Source of the DNA: Billgrantia lactosivorans | GTDB lineage: Bacteria; Pseudomonadota; Gammaproteobacteria; Pseudomonadales; Halomonadaceae | Length of the DNA: 64,000 bases | Direction: 5' to 3' | Assembly: GCF_003254665.1 (NCBI RefSeq) | Contig: NZ_QHGY01000011.1 | Coordinates: 44,959 to 108,958, forward strand | Part shown: positions 27,755 through 36,027 of the stretch, piece by piece | Position numbering within the stretch: the first letter of the stretch is position 1 | Layout: each line of letters starts with the position of its first letter | Program-made: the position numbers and the translations under genes | Notes under the pieces: generated by a model | The model's input: only the letters and a program-made list of their open reading frames with translations | The model's database searches: none | Told to the model about the DNA's origin: nothing

Positions 27755-29533
27755 CTAGAGCGCTGCTGCTGGGAAGCGGCTCAGCACCCCCCCGGCATGG
27801 CGCAGGGTATGAGTGTGGGCATGGGCCTGGGGCGCCTGGGTGGCCATGTAGAAGCGGGCCAGTTCACTCAGCCCGGCCAGGTAGTCGTCGTCGCCATCGG
27901 CGCGGCGGGCCTCGGCGGCGAGCGCCAGGCGGGCCATCTGCCAGGCGCCGCAGGCGATGCCCAGCAGGTGCAGTAGCGGCACGGCGCCGGCGTAGAGCTC
28001 GGCGGTGTCGGCCTTGTGGGCCAGCAGCCAGTCCGCGGTTGCATCGAGCAGAGTGGCCTGGTCGTGGAGCGGCTGCGCCAGGTCGCCGAGCGTTGCATGA
28101 GCGTCGAGCTGCGTGGCGGTCTCACGGATGTCACCGATCAGCTCGCGCAGGGTGGCGGCGTCCTCACGCAGGATCTTGCGCCCCAGCAGGTCGTTGGCCT
28201 GGATGCCGGTGGTGCCCTCGTAGATGGTGGTGACGCGGGCATCGCGGAACAGCTGGGCGACCCCGGTCTCCTCGACGAAGCCCATGCCGCCGAACACCTG
28301 GATCGCCTCGTCGCACAGGTCATTGCCCACCTCGGTGCACCAGCCCTTGGCCACCGGCATCAGCAGGTCGATGTAGCGGCGATGCTTGTCGGCGACTTCG
28401 GCTTCGGGGTGGTGGCGGGCGAGGTCGAACCAGCCGGCGGCGGTGTAGAGCAGGCCACGCATGGCCATCAGCCGGGCACGCATCGAGACCAGCATGCGCT
28501 TGACGTCGGGGTGGGCGAGGATCGGCAGGCCGACTTCGCCGGTGACGATATCGCGCCCCTGAACGCGCTCGCGGGCATAGTTCAGGGCCGCCTGGTAGGC
28601 GCGCTCGCCCAGGGCCACGCCCTGAATGCCCACGTTGAAGCGGGCCTCGTTCATCATCACGAACATGGTGGCCAGGCCCTGGTGCGGCTTGCCTACCAGG
28701 TAGCCCAGGGCGCCGCCGTCGTCGCCGTAGCTCAGGGTGCAGGTGGGGCTGCCGTGGATGCCCATCTTGTGCTCGATGGCGATGCAGCGGATGTCGTTGC
28801 GCTGCCCCGGCTCGCCTTGATCATCCAGCAAATATTTGGGCACCAGGAACAGCGACAGCCCCTTGACCCCGGGCGGGGCGTCGGGCAGCCGGGCCAGCAC
28901 CAGGTGCACGATGTTGGGGGTGAGCTCGTGTTCGCCGTAGGAGATGAAGATCTTCTGGCCGAACAGGCGGTAGGCGCCGCCGGGCTCGGGCTCGGCGCGC
29001 ATGCGCGTGGCGGCCAGGTCGGAGCCGGCCTGGGGCTCGGTGAGGTTCATGGTGGCGGCCCACTCGCCGCTGACGATCTTTGCCAGCCAGGTGGCCTTCT
29101 GCGTCTCGCTGGCGGCGATCATCAGCGCCTCGGTCTGGCCCACGTTGAGCTGGGGCAGCATGGCGAAGGCCATGTTGCTGGCGAACCACATTTCCCATAC
29201 CGGAGCGGAGGCCAGCTTGGGCAGCCCCTGGCCGCCGTGCTCCGGCGGCAGGGAGAGGCCGATCCAGCCGGCCTCGCGGAACCGGTCGTAAGCCGCCTGC
29301 CAGCCCTCGGGGGTGACCACTCGTTCGCCTTCCAGGCGACAGCCCTGGCGGTCGCCGACCGGGTTGAGGGGGGCGAGTACGCCGGCGGCGAACTTGCCGG
29401 CCTCCTCCAGCACGGCGCTGACAAGATCGGGCGAGGCGTCCTCGCCGCCGGGCAGCTCGCCGATCCGCTCGAGACCGGCCAGCTCTTCGAGGATGAACTG
29501 CATGTCGCGCAGCGGCGCCTGGTAATCGAGCAT
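27755..29533 (-). CDS. Acyl-CoA dehydrogenase with C-terminal extension
   Basis: A 592-residue flavoprotein, longer than standard acyl-CoA dehydrogenases and of the DmdC-like type with an extra C-terminal domain. The FAD-contact segment is MNLTEPQAGSD (about 162-172). The catalytic glutamate is Glu439 in IYEGTTGIQ. It is last in the minus-strand group crotonase, SDR, dehydrogenase. It could introduce the double bond in the side chain of a phenylpropionyl-CoA. The substrate is inferred. Confidence 0.85.
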   Translation of the reverse strand: MLDYQAPLRDMQFILEELAGLERIGELPGGEDASPDLVSAVLEEAGKFAAGVLAPLNPVGDRQGCRLEGERVVTPEGWQAAYDRFREAGWIGLSLPPEHGGQGLPKLASAPVWEMWFASNMAFAMLPQLNVGQTEALMIAASETQKATWLAKIVSGEWAATMNLTEPQAGSDLAATRMRAEPEPGGAYRLFGQKIFISYGEHELTPNIVHLVLARLPDAPPGVKGLSLFLVPKYLLDDQGEPGQRNDIRCIAIEHKMGIHGSPTCTLSYGDDGGALGYLVGKPHQGLATMFVMMNEARFNVGIQGVALGERAYQAALNYARERVQGRDIVTGEVGLPILAHPDVKRMLVSMRARLMAMRGLLYTAAGWFDLARHHPEAEVADKHRRYIDLLMPVAKGWCTEVGNDLCDEAIQVFGGMGFVEETGVAQLFRDARVTTIYEGTTGIQANDLLGRKILREDAATLRELIGDIRETATQLDAHATLGDLAQPLHDQATLLDATADWLLAHKADTAELYAGAVPLLHLLGIACGAWQMARLALAAEARRADGDDDYLAGLSELARFYMATQAPQAHAHTHTLRHAGGVLSRFPAAAL

Positions 29534-29852
29534 GGTGGCATTCTCACACTGGAATAGTGGCCGGGCGTGAAACGGAGAAGGCTGCCGTCACCTGTTCAAT
29601 GGAGGCTTGAGTTTTCCCACTGGCCCGGCGAGATGAGCGCTGGGAACAAGCCGAAGCGAGGGTCTTTTGCCATGGGTGAGGAGCATGCTCCGAACGGGCT
29701 GGCCATGGATGGCCAGCCCTGGTCCTGCAAGTGGAGCAGGATGCGGGAGCGAAGCAAGGCAAAAGTAGCGCCCAGGGAAGGGTTCACAGCGCCCTCGCGG
29801 AGGCTTGTTGTCGGAAAAGCTCATCTCCTTCAGTGAGCTGTGGCAGAACGGA
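29534..29852. other. Gap without a supported gene
   Basis: About 320 bases between the acyl-CoA dehydrogenase and SDR genes. Short frames exist on both strands but none has convincing features. A palindrome CTGGCCAT-GG-ATGGCCAG lies at 29699-29716. The region may be a dispersed intergenic element, which I cannot confirm without a search. Confidence 0.4.
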
Positions 29853-30638
29853 CTACCTCGGAGCCATACGAATCGCCCCATCCACCCGAATGGTCTCCCC
29901 GTTGAGCATGGGGTTGTCGACGATATGGCAGGCCAGGCGCGCGAATTCGTCGGGCTCGCCCAGGCGGTTGGGGAAGGGAATGGACGCGGCCAGGGACTGC
30001 TGCGCCTCTTCCGGTAGCGCCTCCATCAGCGGGGTCTTGAACAGCCCCGGGGCGATGGTCATGACGCGGATGCCGTGGCGGGCCAGCTCGCGCGCGATGG
30101 GCAGGGTCATGGCGACGATGCCGCCCTTGGAGGCGGCATAGGCGGGCTGGCCGATCTGACCGTCGAAGGCCGCCACCGAGGCGGTGTTGATGATCACCCC
30201 GCGCTCGCCGTCGGCCTGGGGCTCGCCCTTGGCCATGGCGGCGGCGGCCAGGCGCAGCATGTTGAAGCTGCCCAGCAGGTTGATGTTGACGATGCGCGAG
30301 AAGGCTTCGAGCGGCAGGGGCTCGCCGTGGCGATCGACGACCTTGGCGGGGTCGCCGACCCCGGCGCAATTGATCAGCCCCTGGAGGCCGCCGAAGGACT
30401 CCACGGCCAGCGCCACCACGGCCTGGGCATCGGTCTCGCTGGTGACATCGGTGCGCCGGAACAGCGCGCGGTCGGTGGCGCTCCTGGCGTTCAGTTCGCT
30501 CGCCAGCGCCTCGCCGCGCTCGGCATTGAGATCAGCGATCACCACGTTGCCGCCGGCATCGTGCAGGGCGCGCGCGGTGGCCTCGCCAAGTCCCGAGGCA
30601 CCGCCGGTGACGATGAAGGTATTGTCCTGAAATTTCAT
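29853..30638 (-). CDS. SDR oxidoreductase, 3-hydroxyacyl-CoA dehydrogenase type 2-like
   Basis: A 261-residue short-chain dehydrogenase with the N-terminus [20 protein letters not shown], the active-site serine in [11 protein letters not shown] and YAASKGG. The wording is close to HSD10-type 3-hydroxyacyl-CoA dehydrogenases. The start at 30638 has CGGAGAATT before it. It lies between crotonase and acyl-CoA dehydrogenase genes, so oxidation of a 3-hydroxyacyl-CoA in aromatic side-chain degradation is likely. Confidence 0.84.
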   Translation of the reverse strand: MKFQDNTFIVTGGASGLGEATARALHDAGGNVVIADLNAERGEALASELNARSATDRALFRRTDVTSETDAQAVVALAVESFGGLQGLINCAGVGDPAKVVDRHGEPLPLEAFSRIVNINLLGSFNMLRLAAAAMAKGEPQADGERGVIINTASVAAFDGQIGQPAYAASKGGIVAMTLPIARELARHGIRVMTIAPGLFKTPLMEALPEEAQQSLAASIPFPNRLGEPDEFARLACHIVDNPMLNGETIRVDGAIRMAPR

Positions 30639-30673
30639 GGCAATTCTCCGAAGCTCTGAGTTTTTAGGAAAGC

Positions 30674-30802
30674 GCTGATTTATGTCGCGAGCGATGAGAG
30701 GTTGGCTGCCGCCGGCGCGCAGCAACCGGAGTTGACTGGGTGCTCAATGAGGATTGTGAGCACCGCCGGCGGCCAAGCTATCGAGCGCAGCAATAAATCA
30801 GC
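30674..30802. repeat. Nested inverted-repeat element (MITE-like), 129 bp
   Basis: Outer arms GCTGATTTAT (30674-30683) and ATAAATCAGC (30793-30802) are perfect. Further in, GTTGGC-TGCCGCCGGCG pairs with CGCCGGCGG-CCAAGC, and the centre has TGCTCA/TGAGCA. The whole unit can fold into one long hairpin. It occupies nearly the full gap between the SDR and crotonase genes and encodes nothing visible. Confidence 0.6.
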
Positions 30803-30808
30803 CTTTTC

Positions 30809-31579
30809 TCAGGTGCGTGGTCCCTGGCCCTTCTGCTTGAAGAAACTGCCGATACGTTCGGCCACCTCGGGGCTGGTCTGGGTCAGGGCGGCGGTCAGCG
30901 ACTCGACGAACAGGCCGTCGTCGCTGGCCATGTTGTCGATGCGCGAGATGGCGGAGACCATGGCCCAGTTGGCCATGGGCGCGTTCTCGGCGATGCGGGA
31001 GGCCAGCTGACGGGCCTTGTCGAGGCTCTCGCCGTCGCCGACCACATAGTGGGAAAGTCCGAGGCGCTGGCCCTCCTCGGCTGCCATGACGCGGCCGGTC
31101 AGCATCATCTCGCACAGGCGGCCGGCGCCGATGATGCCGGCGACTCGCACCGAAGCGCCGCCGCCGACGAAGATGCCGTGGCGCCCCTCGGGCAGTTGGT
31201 AAACGGTACTGCTCTCGGCGACCCTCACATGGGTGGCGCTGGCCAGCTCCAGGCCGCCCCCGATCACCGCGCCCTGCATGGCGGTGATCACCGGGAGGCC
31301 GCCGTGCTGCAACCGATCGAAGATGCGATGCCAGCTACGGGAGTGCTGCACCACGCCGAAGGGCTCGCGATGCTGGTGTTCTGCCAGGTCGAGGCCGGAA
31401 CAGAAGTGCTTGCCTTCGGCGGCGAGGATGATGACCCGGGTCTCCTTGGGGATGGCACTCAGTGCCTCTTCCAGGGAGGCGAGCAGGCGGTCGCTGATGG
31501 CGTTACGCTTCTCGGGCCGCGCCAGGGTGATGGTGTAGATGGTGTCGTCCAGAGTCGTCTTGACGAGTGTTTCGGTCAT
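30809..31579 (-). CDS. Enoyl-CoA hydratase/isomerase (crotonase) family protein
   Basis: A 256-residue crotonase. Oxyanion-hole segments are HFCSGLDLAEH and GAVIGGGLELA; the following helix contains LPEGRHGIFVGGG. The start at 31579 gives the usual N-terminus. It is first in a minus-strand group with SDR and acyl-CoA dehydrogenase. It could hydrate feruloyl- or coumaroyl-CoA. It is not a clear match to the feruloyl-CoA hydratase/lyase Ech, so a hydratase in beta-oxidation is favoured; either is possible. Confidence 0.82.
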   Translation of the reverse strand: MTETLVKTTLDDTIYTITLARPEKRNAISDRLLASLEEALSAIPKETRVIILAAEGKHFCSGLDLAEHQHREPFGVVQHSRSWHRIFDRLQHGGLPVITAMQGAVIGGGLELASATHVRVAESSTVYQLPEGRHGIFVGGGASVRVAGIIGAGRLCEMMLTGRVMAAEEGQRLGLSHYVVGDGESLDKARQLASRIAENAPMANWAMVSAISRIDNMASDDGLFVESLTAALTQTSPEVAERIGSFFKQKGQGPRT

Positions 31580-31626
31580 GAGGGCCTCGGCAGTCGTTCG
31601 GCAGGCTGAGCGCTTGTTGTTAACAA

Positions 31627-31651
31627 ATACTGTTGTGAGTATAAACAGTAT
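31627..31651. promoter_or_regulatory. Inverted repeat upstream of the crotonase operon
   Basis: Perfect 8-base arms ATACTGTT (31627-31634) and AACAGTAT (31644-31651), nine bases apart, within an AT-rich region 48 bases before the crotonase start. The half-sites recur over the fcs promoter. A MarR site is the natural reading but is unproven. Confidence 0.5.
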
Positions 31652-31788
31652 TGGTGCCGCCGCACTACCCCCCAAGGGGTCATTTGTCGAAAACGATCTC
31701 CCGGGACGATTGCCGGCGCTGCCGCGGCAGGCCGGGGGGAACGAAAACGGCGGCCCGAAGGCCGCCGCTGGAAGGTAGGGATGACGAA

Positions 31789-32823
31789 TCAGGCGCTGCA
31801 CTCGTCCCGCAGGGCCATGGCGGCTTCGTAGATCCCGCCGGCCTCGCCGCCTACTTCCTCCAGGTAGCCGTCAATGGTTTCCTGCAGTACCGGTCCCCAC
31901 TCGGAATGCTCGAGCGCGTCGTCGATGACCAGGAATTCATGCCCGGCTTCCTCGGCGTCCTCGCGCCCCTGACGAATCAACTCGTCGTAGACTTCCGCGG
32001 CGCGCAGCGACCACTCCATGCCGCTGTGATCGTCGATCACCTGCTGCAAGTCCTCGGGCAGGCTGTCGTAGGTGCGCTGGTTCATGGTGGCGAACAGCGA
32101 CAGGTCGTAGAGCGGCACCTCGGTGTGGTAGCCGGCCAGCTCGTTGAGGCGGAAGGTCTTCATGCCCTCCCAATTGAAGCTCAGCCCGTCCACCACGCCG
32201 CGTTGCATGGCGGTGAACACGTCCGGTGCCGGCATGCCCACGGCCTGGGCGCCGAGACGGGTGAACATGTCGCCCACCACCGGCGTGGGGCGGCGCAGGC
32301 GCAGGCCCTCCAGGTCATCGGGGGCTTCGATCAGGCGCTCGCGGGTATGCAGGTAGCCCGGCCCGGTGGTGAACATGAACAGCGGCCGGCTGTCGTCGTA
32401 CTCCTCGGCGAAGTGGCCCTGCTCGTAGAGCGACTGCAGGATGCAGGAGCCCTGGCGGCTGCTGGCCGAGACGCCCGGCAGCTCGACCACCTGGGTCAGG
32501 GGGAAGCGCCCGGCGGTATAGCCCTGGGCCGAGGCGCCGATGTCGGCGACACCGCTGGCGGTGCTTTCGTAGGTCTTGTCGGACTTGGCCAGGGTCTGGC
32601 TGGGGTAGACCTCCACCTTTAGCCGGCCGTCGGAGGCCGCTTCGACGCTCTCCGCCCAGGCCTGGAACAGCTCGCGGTCGATCAGCGAGCCGCCGGGCCA
32701 GACGTGGGCGATGCGCAGGGTGGTCGCCTCGGCCAGGGCCGGCGTGGCCAGGAGAGCGGCGGCCAGGATACCGGCCAGGACGCCGGGCATGGGGGTCGCG
32801 GGCAGGGTCTTGCTCGAAGTCAT
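31789..32823 (-). CDS. Orphan TRAP transporter substrate-binding protein
   Basis: A 344-residue DctP-type protein with a signal peptide ending ALA near residue 31. It is strikingly similar to the binding protein at 36028 (shared GYTAGRFPL-QVVELPGV, LFMFTTGPGY, GMPAP, AMQRGV-DGLSF-WEGMK). It has no DctQ or DctM gene beside it; it follows vanA-vanB on the same strand, so it may bind vanillate. It may share the membrane subunits encoded at 37063-38866. Confidence 0.86.
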   Translation of the reverse strand: MTSSKTLPATPMPGVLAGILAAALLATPALAEATTLRIAHVWPGGSLIDRELFQAWAESVEAASDGRLKVEVYPSQTLAKSDKTYESTASGVADIGASAQGYTAGRFPLTQVVELPGVSASSRQGSCILQSLYEQGHFAEEYDDSRPLFMFTTGPGYLHTRERLIEAPDDLEGLRLRRPTPVVGDMFTRLGAQAVGMPAPDVFTAMQRGVVDGLSFNWEGMKTFRLNELAGYHTEVPLYDLSLFATMNQRTYDSLPEDLQQVIDDHSGMEWSLRAAEVYDELIRQGREDAEEAGHEFLVIDDALEHSEWGPVLQETIDGYLEEVGGEAGGIYEAAMALRDECSA

Positions 32824-32857
32824 GGGGATTCCTCTTGTCGTTATGTTGTTGAAGCGC

Positions 32858-33826
32858 TTACAGGTCCAGCACCAGTACCTTGCTTTTCGCGCGTGAGCAG
32901 CAGGGGGTGAACTGGTCGTTGGCGGCATGCTCGTCATCGTCCAGGTAGAGATCCCGGTGATCGGGTTCGCCCTCCAGCACCCGGGTCAGGCAGGTGCCGC
33001 AGACCCCCTGCTCGCAGGAGACCATGATGTCGATGCCGTTCTCGGTCAGTACCTGGTACACCGTCTTGTCGGCGGGCACGGTGAAGCTGGCGCCGCTGCT
33101 GGCGATCCTGACCTCGAAGCTGTCGTCGTCCGCGGTGTCGGCCACGGCACCGGTGAAGTACTCGGTGTGCAGCCGTTCGCCGGGCCATCCGCTGGCCTTG
33201 GCTGTCGACAGTACCGCGTCGATGAAGCCGGTGGGACCGCAGACGTAGACGCGGGTGTCGGGCTCCGGCGTTGCCAGCAGGGTTTCCAGGTCCAGCCTCT
33301 GTTCCGCCGTGCCGTCGTCGAAGTGGAAGTGCACCCGCTCGGCGAAGCCGGAAGCGGCGATGCGCTGGCGAAAGGCGGTGCGCTGCAGGGAGCGCGTGCA
33401 GTAGTGCAGTTCGAAGTCGGCCTCGGTGCGGGCCAGGCGCTCGGCCATGCACAGCAGCGGCGTGATGCCGATGCCGCCGGCCAGCAGCAGGGTGCGCCCG
33501 GCGGGCTTGAGCGGGAAGTGGTTCTTGGGCGCGCTGACCTGGACCAGGTCGCCCACCTGGATCTCCTCGTGCATGGCCAGCGAGCCGCCACGGGAGGCGG
33601 GGTCGCGCAGCACGCCGATCAGGTAGCGATCGCGTTCCTCCGGGTGGTTGCACAGCGAATACTGGCGAATGAGGTCCTCCTTCACTCGCACGTCGATATG
33701 CGCGCCGGCGCTGAACGCCGGCAGCGGCCGGCCGTGGGGGTCGGCCAGCTCGAAGGTGACGATATCCTCGGCCTCGTCGTGGCGCGCCTTGACCTCGACG
33801 ATCAGCGACAGGGGCGTGCTGCTCAT
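32858..33826 (-). CDS. vanB: Vanillate O-demethylase reductase subunit
   Basis: A 322-residue reductase of the phthalate dioxygenase reductase type: an FMN/NAD-binding domain first (RQYSLCN, GGIGITPLL, CGPTGF) and a plant-type 2Fe-2S ferredoxin domain at the C-terminus (CEQGVCGTC with a later CC). It passes electrons from NADH to VanA. Its start overlaps the vanA stop as ATGA. Confidence 0.92.
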   Translation of the reverse strand: MSSTPLSLIVEVKARHDEAEDIVTFELADPHGRPLPAFSAGAHIDVRVKEDLIRQYSLCNHPEERDRYLIGVLRDPASRGGSLAMHEEIQVGDLVQVSAPKNHFPLKPAGRTLLLAGGIGITPLLCMAERLARTEADFELHYCTRSLQRTAFRQRIAASGFAERVHFHFDDGTAEQRLDLETLLATPEPDTRVYVCGPTGFIDAVLSTAKASGWPGERLHTEYFTGAVADTADDDSFEVRIASSGASFTVPADKTVYQVLTENGIDIMVSCEQGVCGTCLTRVLEGEPDHRDLYLDDDEHAANDQFTPCCSRAKSKVLVLDL

Positions 33827-34887
33827 GCCGAAGTCTCCTCGCTGCGTTCCCGCTCCTCGGCGAGTATCCGGTCGATGATGCGCCGCGCCTGGACGCCGCC
33901 GCCGTCGATGTTGAGCTTGAGCAACTGGCGGTCGGGATAGCGCAACAGGTTGCGCTGCTGGGCTTCGAGCATCTCCAGGTCCTCGGCGAAGATCTTGCCC
34001 TGGCCTTCGCGGATCTTGGCGGTGAGCTCGGCGTCCTCGGGCTTGAAGTTGCGCGCCATGCCCCAGAAGTACCAGATCGAGGTGTCGGTCTCGGGGGTAA
34101 TGAAGTCCACCACGATGCTCGACGCCTTGACCGCCGCCGGGGCGTCGTAGCCGCCGTTTCCGGCATGGGCCACGCCGACCTCGATATGGACATGGCTCGG
34201 CGGGGTGAAGCGACAGATCTGCCAGCGGTCCACCGGGACGTCGTCGGCCAGGCCGCAGCCGCGCAGGGCCGCCTGCCAGAACGGCGGTGCCGGGATGTTC
34301 TCCATGTGCCGGCTGGTGATCACCTCGTCGCCGTCGACACGGGTCTCGGGGGCGGCTTCCTCGATCTCCGGCTGGCCGATGCTCGAGGCGTGCACGTAGG
34401 TCTCATGGGTCAGGTCCATGAGGTTGTCGATCATCAGGCGGTACTCGCAGTGGATATGATAGAGACCGCCGCCAAAGGCCCAGTCGGGACTGTCGGCCCA
34501 CTGCAGCTCGGGGATCAGGCTCGGGTCGGCCTTGTCCGGGTCGCCCGGCCAGAGCCATACGAAGCCGTGGCGTTCCACCACCGGGTAGGCGCGGATGCTG
34601 GGAAAGCCGCGCACCCGCTGGCCCGGCATGCCGGCGCACTTGCCGTCGCAGCCCATCTCGAGGCCGTGGTAGCCGCACACCAGCTTGCCGTCGCGCACGA
34701 AGCCCAGCGAGAGCGGGGCACCGCGGTGGGGGCAGAAGTCCTCCACGGCGGCCACGCGGCCCTCGTCGCCGCGGAAGAAGACGATCGGCTCGTTGCAGAT
34801 GGTGCGTCCCAGCGGCTTGTCTGCCAGTTCGTCCGGGGTGCAGGCGACGTACCAGGTATTCCTGGGAAAGGGGGCTTGGAGTGTCAC
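33823..34887 (-). CDS. vanA: Vanillate O-demethylase oxygenase subunit
   Basis: A 354-residue Rieske oxygenase. The Rieske cluster ligands are in CPHRGAPLS and CGYHGLEM, and the mononuclear iron region follows (DLTHETYVH). It removes the methyl group of vanillate to give protocatechuate and formaldehyde. A GTG start at 34887 is chosen because GAGGAGAG precedes it and the N-terminus VTLQAPFPRNTWYVAC is typical; longer starts would enter the operator region. The formaldehyde could be handled by gfa near the end of the window. Confidence 0.92.
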   Translation of the reverse strand: MTLQAPFPRNTWYVACTPDELADKPLGRTICNEPIVFFRGDEGRVAAVEDFCPHRGAPLSLGFVRDGKLVCGYHGLEMGCDGKCAGMPGQRVRGFPSIRAYPVVERHGFVWLWPGDPDKADPSLIPELQWADSPDWAFGGGLYHIHCEYRLMIDNLMDLTHETYVHASSIGQPEIEEAAPETRVDGDEVITSRHMENIPAPPFWQAALRGCGLADDVPVDRWQICRFTPPSHVHIEVGVAHAGNGGYDAPAAVKASSIVVDFITPETDTSIWYFWGMARNFKPEDAELTAKIREGQGKIFAEDLEMLEAQQRNLLRYPDRQLLKLNIDGGGVQARRIIDRILAEERERSEETSA

Positions 34888-34962
34888 GGCGCTCTCCTCG
34901 GGGTCTCGGGTTCCTGCTCTCGACATGGAACCGCCTTACCCTCTCGGGTCGGAAATGTTATG

Positions 34963-35026
34963 TTTGGATCCAAAGTAGAGACCTGAGGCATGCAATCGGT
35001 CAACTTATGCTTTAGTTGGATCCATT
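34963..35026. promoter_or_regulatory. Paired VanR operators between vanA and vanR
   Basis: A perfect palindrome TTTGGATCCAAA (34963-34974) and a degenerate copy GTTGGATCCATT (35015-35026). They match the ATTGGATCCAAT site known for VanR of Caulobacter. They lie in the divergent vanA/vanR promoter region, 52 bases apart. A third perfect copy lies inside vanR. Confidence 0.78.
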
Positions 35027-35067
35027 CCTTTGCGTGGCGGGAATCGCAGAGACAACGGGGAGCACCT

Positions 35068-35745
35068 GTGAGCAACACCGACAAGAGCGTGGTGAGCCGG
35101 CTGCGCAAGCTGATCGGCGAGGGAGCCTACGGGCCGGGCGAGCGTCTCGGCGAGGTGGCCGTATCGGAGCAGTTGGGCGTCTCACGGACGCCGGTGCGGC
35201 TGGCCTTTCGCACGCTGGAGCAGGAGGGGCTGCTGCAGCGGGCCGGCAAGCGCGGCTTCATGGTGCGGGAGTTCACCGAGGCCGACGTGCTCTGCGCCGT
35301 GGAGGTGCGCGGGGTGCTGGAGGGGCTGGCGGCGCGGCGCGTGGCCGAGCAGGGCCTGTCCGCCGCGCTGGAGGCCGAGCTGTTGGTTTGGATCCAAAAG
35401 GGGCGTGAGCTGCTGGCCAAAGGCTACCTGGAGGAGCGCGACGTCGATGTCTGGAGCGAGCTCAACCGTCACTTTCACGAAACCATCGTCGGTTCGGCCG
35501 GCAGCCCGGTGATCGGCGACGCCATCGCCCGCAACAACCATCTGCCCTTCGCCGCGGCCGACTCCATCGTCATCGACAGTGAGGCGCTGGATCGGGAGTA
35601 TCGCAAGCTTCAACTGGCCCAGACCCAGCACGAGCTGGTGGTCCAGGCGCTGCGCCATGGCGAGGGCGCCCGCGCCGAGATGCTGATGCGCGAGCACGCC
35701 TTCATCGGCCTGCGCTACGGGGAGCTTTTCGGGCTGGGGGGCTAA
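35068..35745 (+). CDS. vanR: GntR-family vanillate repressor
   Basis: A 225-residue GntR regulator with an N-terminal winged helix (GERLGEVAVSEQLGVSRTPVRLAFRTLEQEGL) and a C-terminal FCD domain with metal-site-like histidines (ELNRHFHETIV). The GTG at 35068 follows GGGGAG; an earlier ATG at 34990 would span an operator. It is divergent from vanAB and flanked by VanR-type palindromes, so repression relieved by vanillate is expected. Confidence 0.86.
   Translation: MSNTDKSVVSRLRKLIGEGAYGPGERLGEVAVSEQLGVSRTPVRLAFRTLEQEGLLQRAGKRGFMVREFTEADVLCAVEVRGVLEGLAARRVAEQGLSAALEAELLVWIQKGRELLAKGYLEERDVDVWSELNRHFHETIVGSAGSPVIGDAIARNNHLPFAAADSIVIDSEALDREYRKLQLAQTQHELVVQALRHGEGARAEMLMREHAFIGLRYGELFGLGG
35387..35398. 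promoter_or_regulatory. Intragenic VanR operator copy
   Basis: TTTGGATCCAAA, identical to the promoter-proximal operator at 34963, inside the vanR coding region where it encodes part of VWIQK. It lies 424 bases downstream of the first site. Confidence 0.55.
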
Positions 35746-35911
35746 GCTGACCCGTGGGTCACGACGAGGTCCTGGGTGCCCAACGGCCGTGGGGGGTAGG
35801 CGCAGGTCAGTCATAGCCACGAAAAGTCCAAGAAGGCGTGCCGATAGTCCTGGAAAGTGGCGGCTACTTGGCAGCTACCGCCCGGGAGGGGCAAAAATCC
35901 AGGCATCATAG

Positions 35912-35987
35912 ACTAATGTCGATTATCGGGACCTCCGGGAGTGGGTTAGCTTAGCTATTTATACGAACGTTAATTCGTATAGCGAAC
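35912..35987. promoter_or_regulatory. Regulatory region before the second TRAP operon
   Basis: Within the gene-free stretch 35746-36027. It contains ATACGAA-N6-TTCGTAT (35961-35980) overlapping ATTCG-N5-CGAAC (35973-35987), one base from the GTTCG-N5-CGAAC operator of the lower pathway genes. ACTAATGTC (35912-35920) and, upstream at 35821-35832, GAAAAGTCCAAG resemble the motifs before vdh and pobA. Confidence 0.5.
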
Positions 35988-36027
35988 AAGCGATATGTCC
36001 ATTATAACGATCTCCCGGAGGACTCCC

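Noticed and set aside
29567..29881. Small frames in the gap after the acyl-CoA dehydrogenase
   Set aside because: Frames on both strands overlap one another, lack ribosome sites and show no recognisable features.
30809..31579. Naming the crotonase ech (feruloyl-CoA hydratase/lyase)
   Set aside because: It has the crotonase fold motifs but not the N-terminal wording usual in Ech; the neighbouring SDR and thiolase suggest a beta-oxidation hydratase instead.
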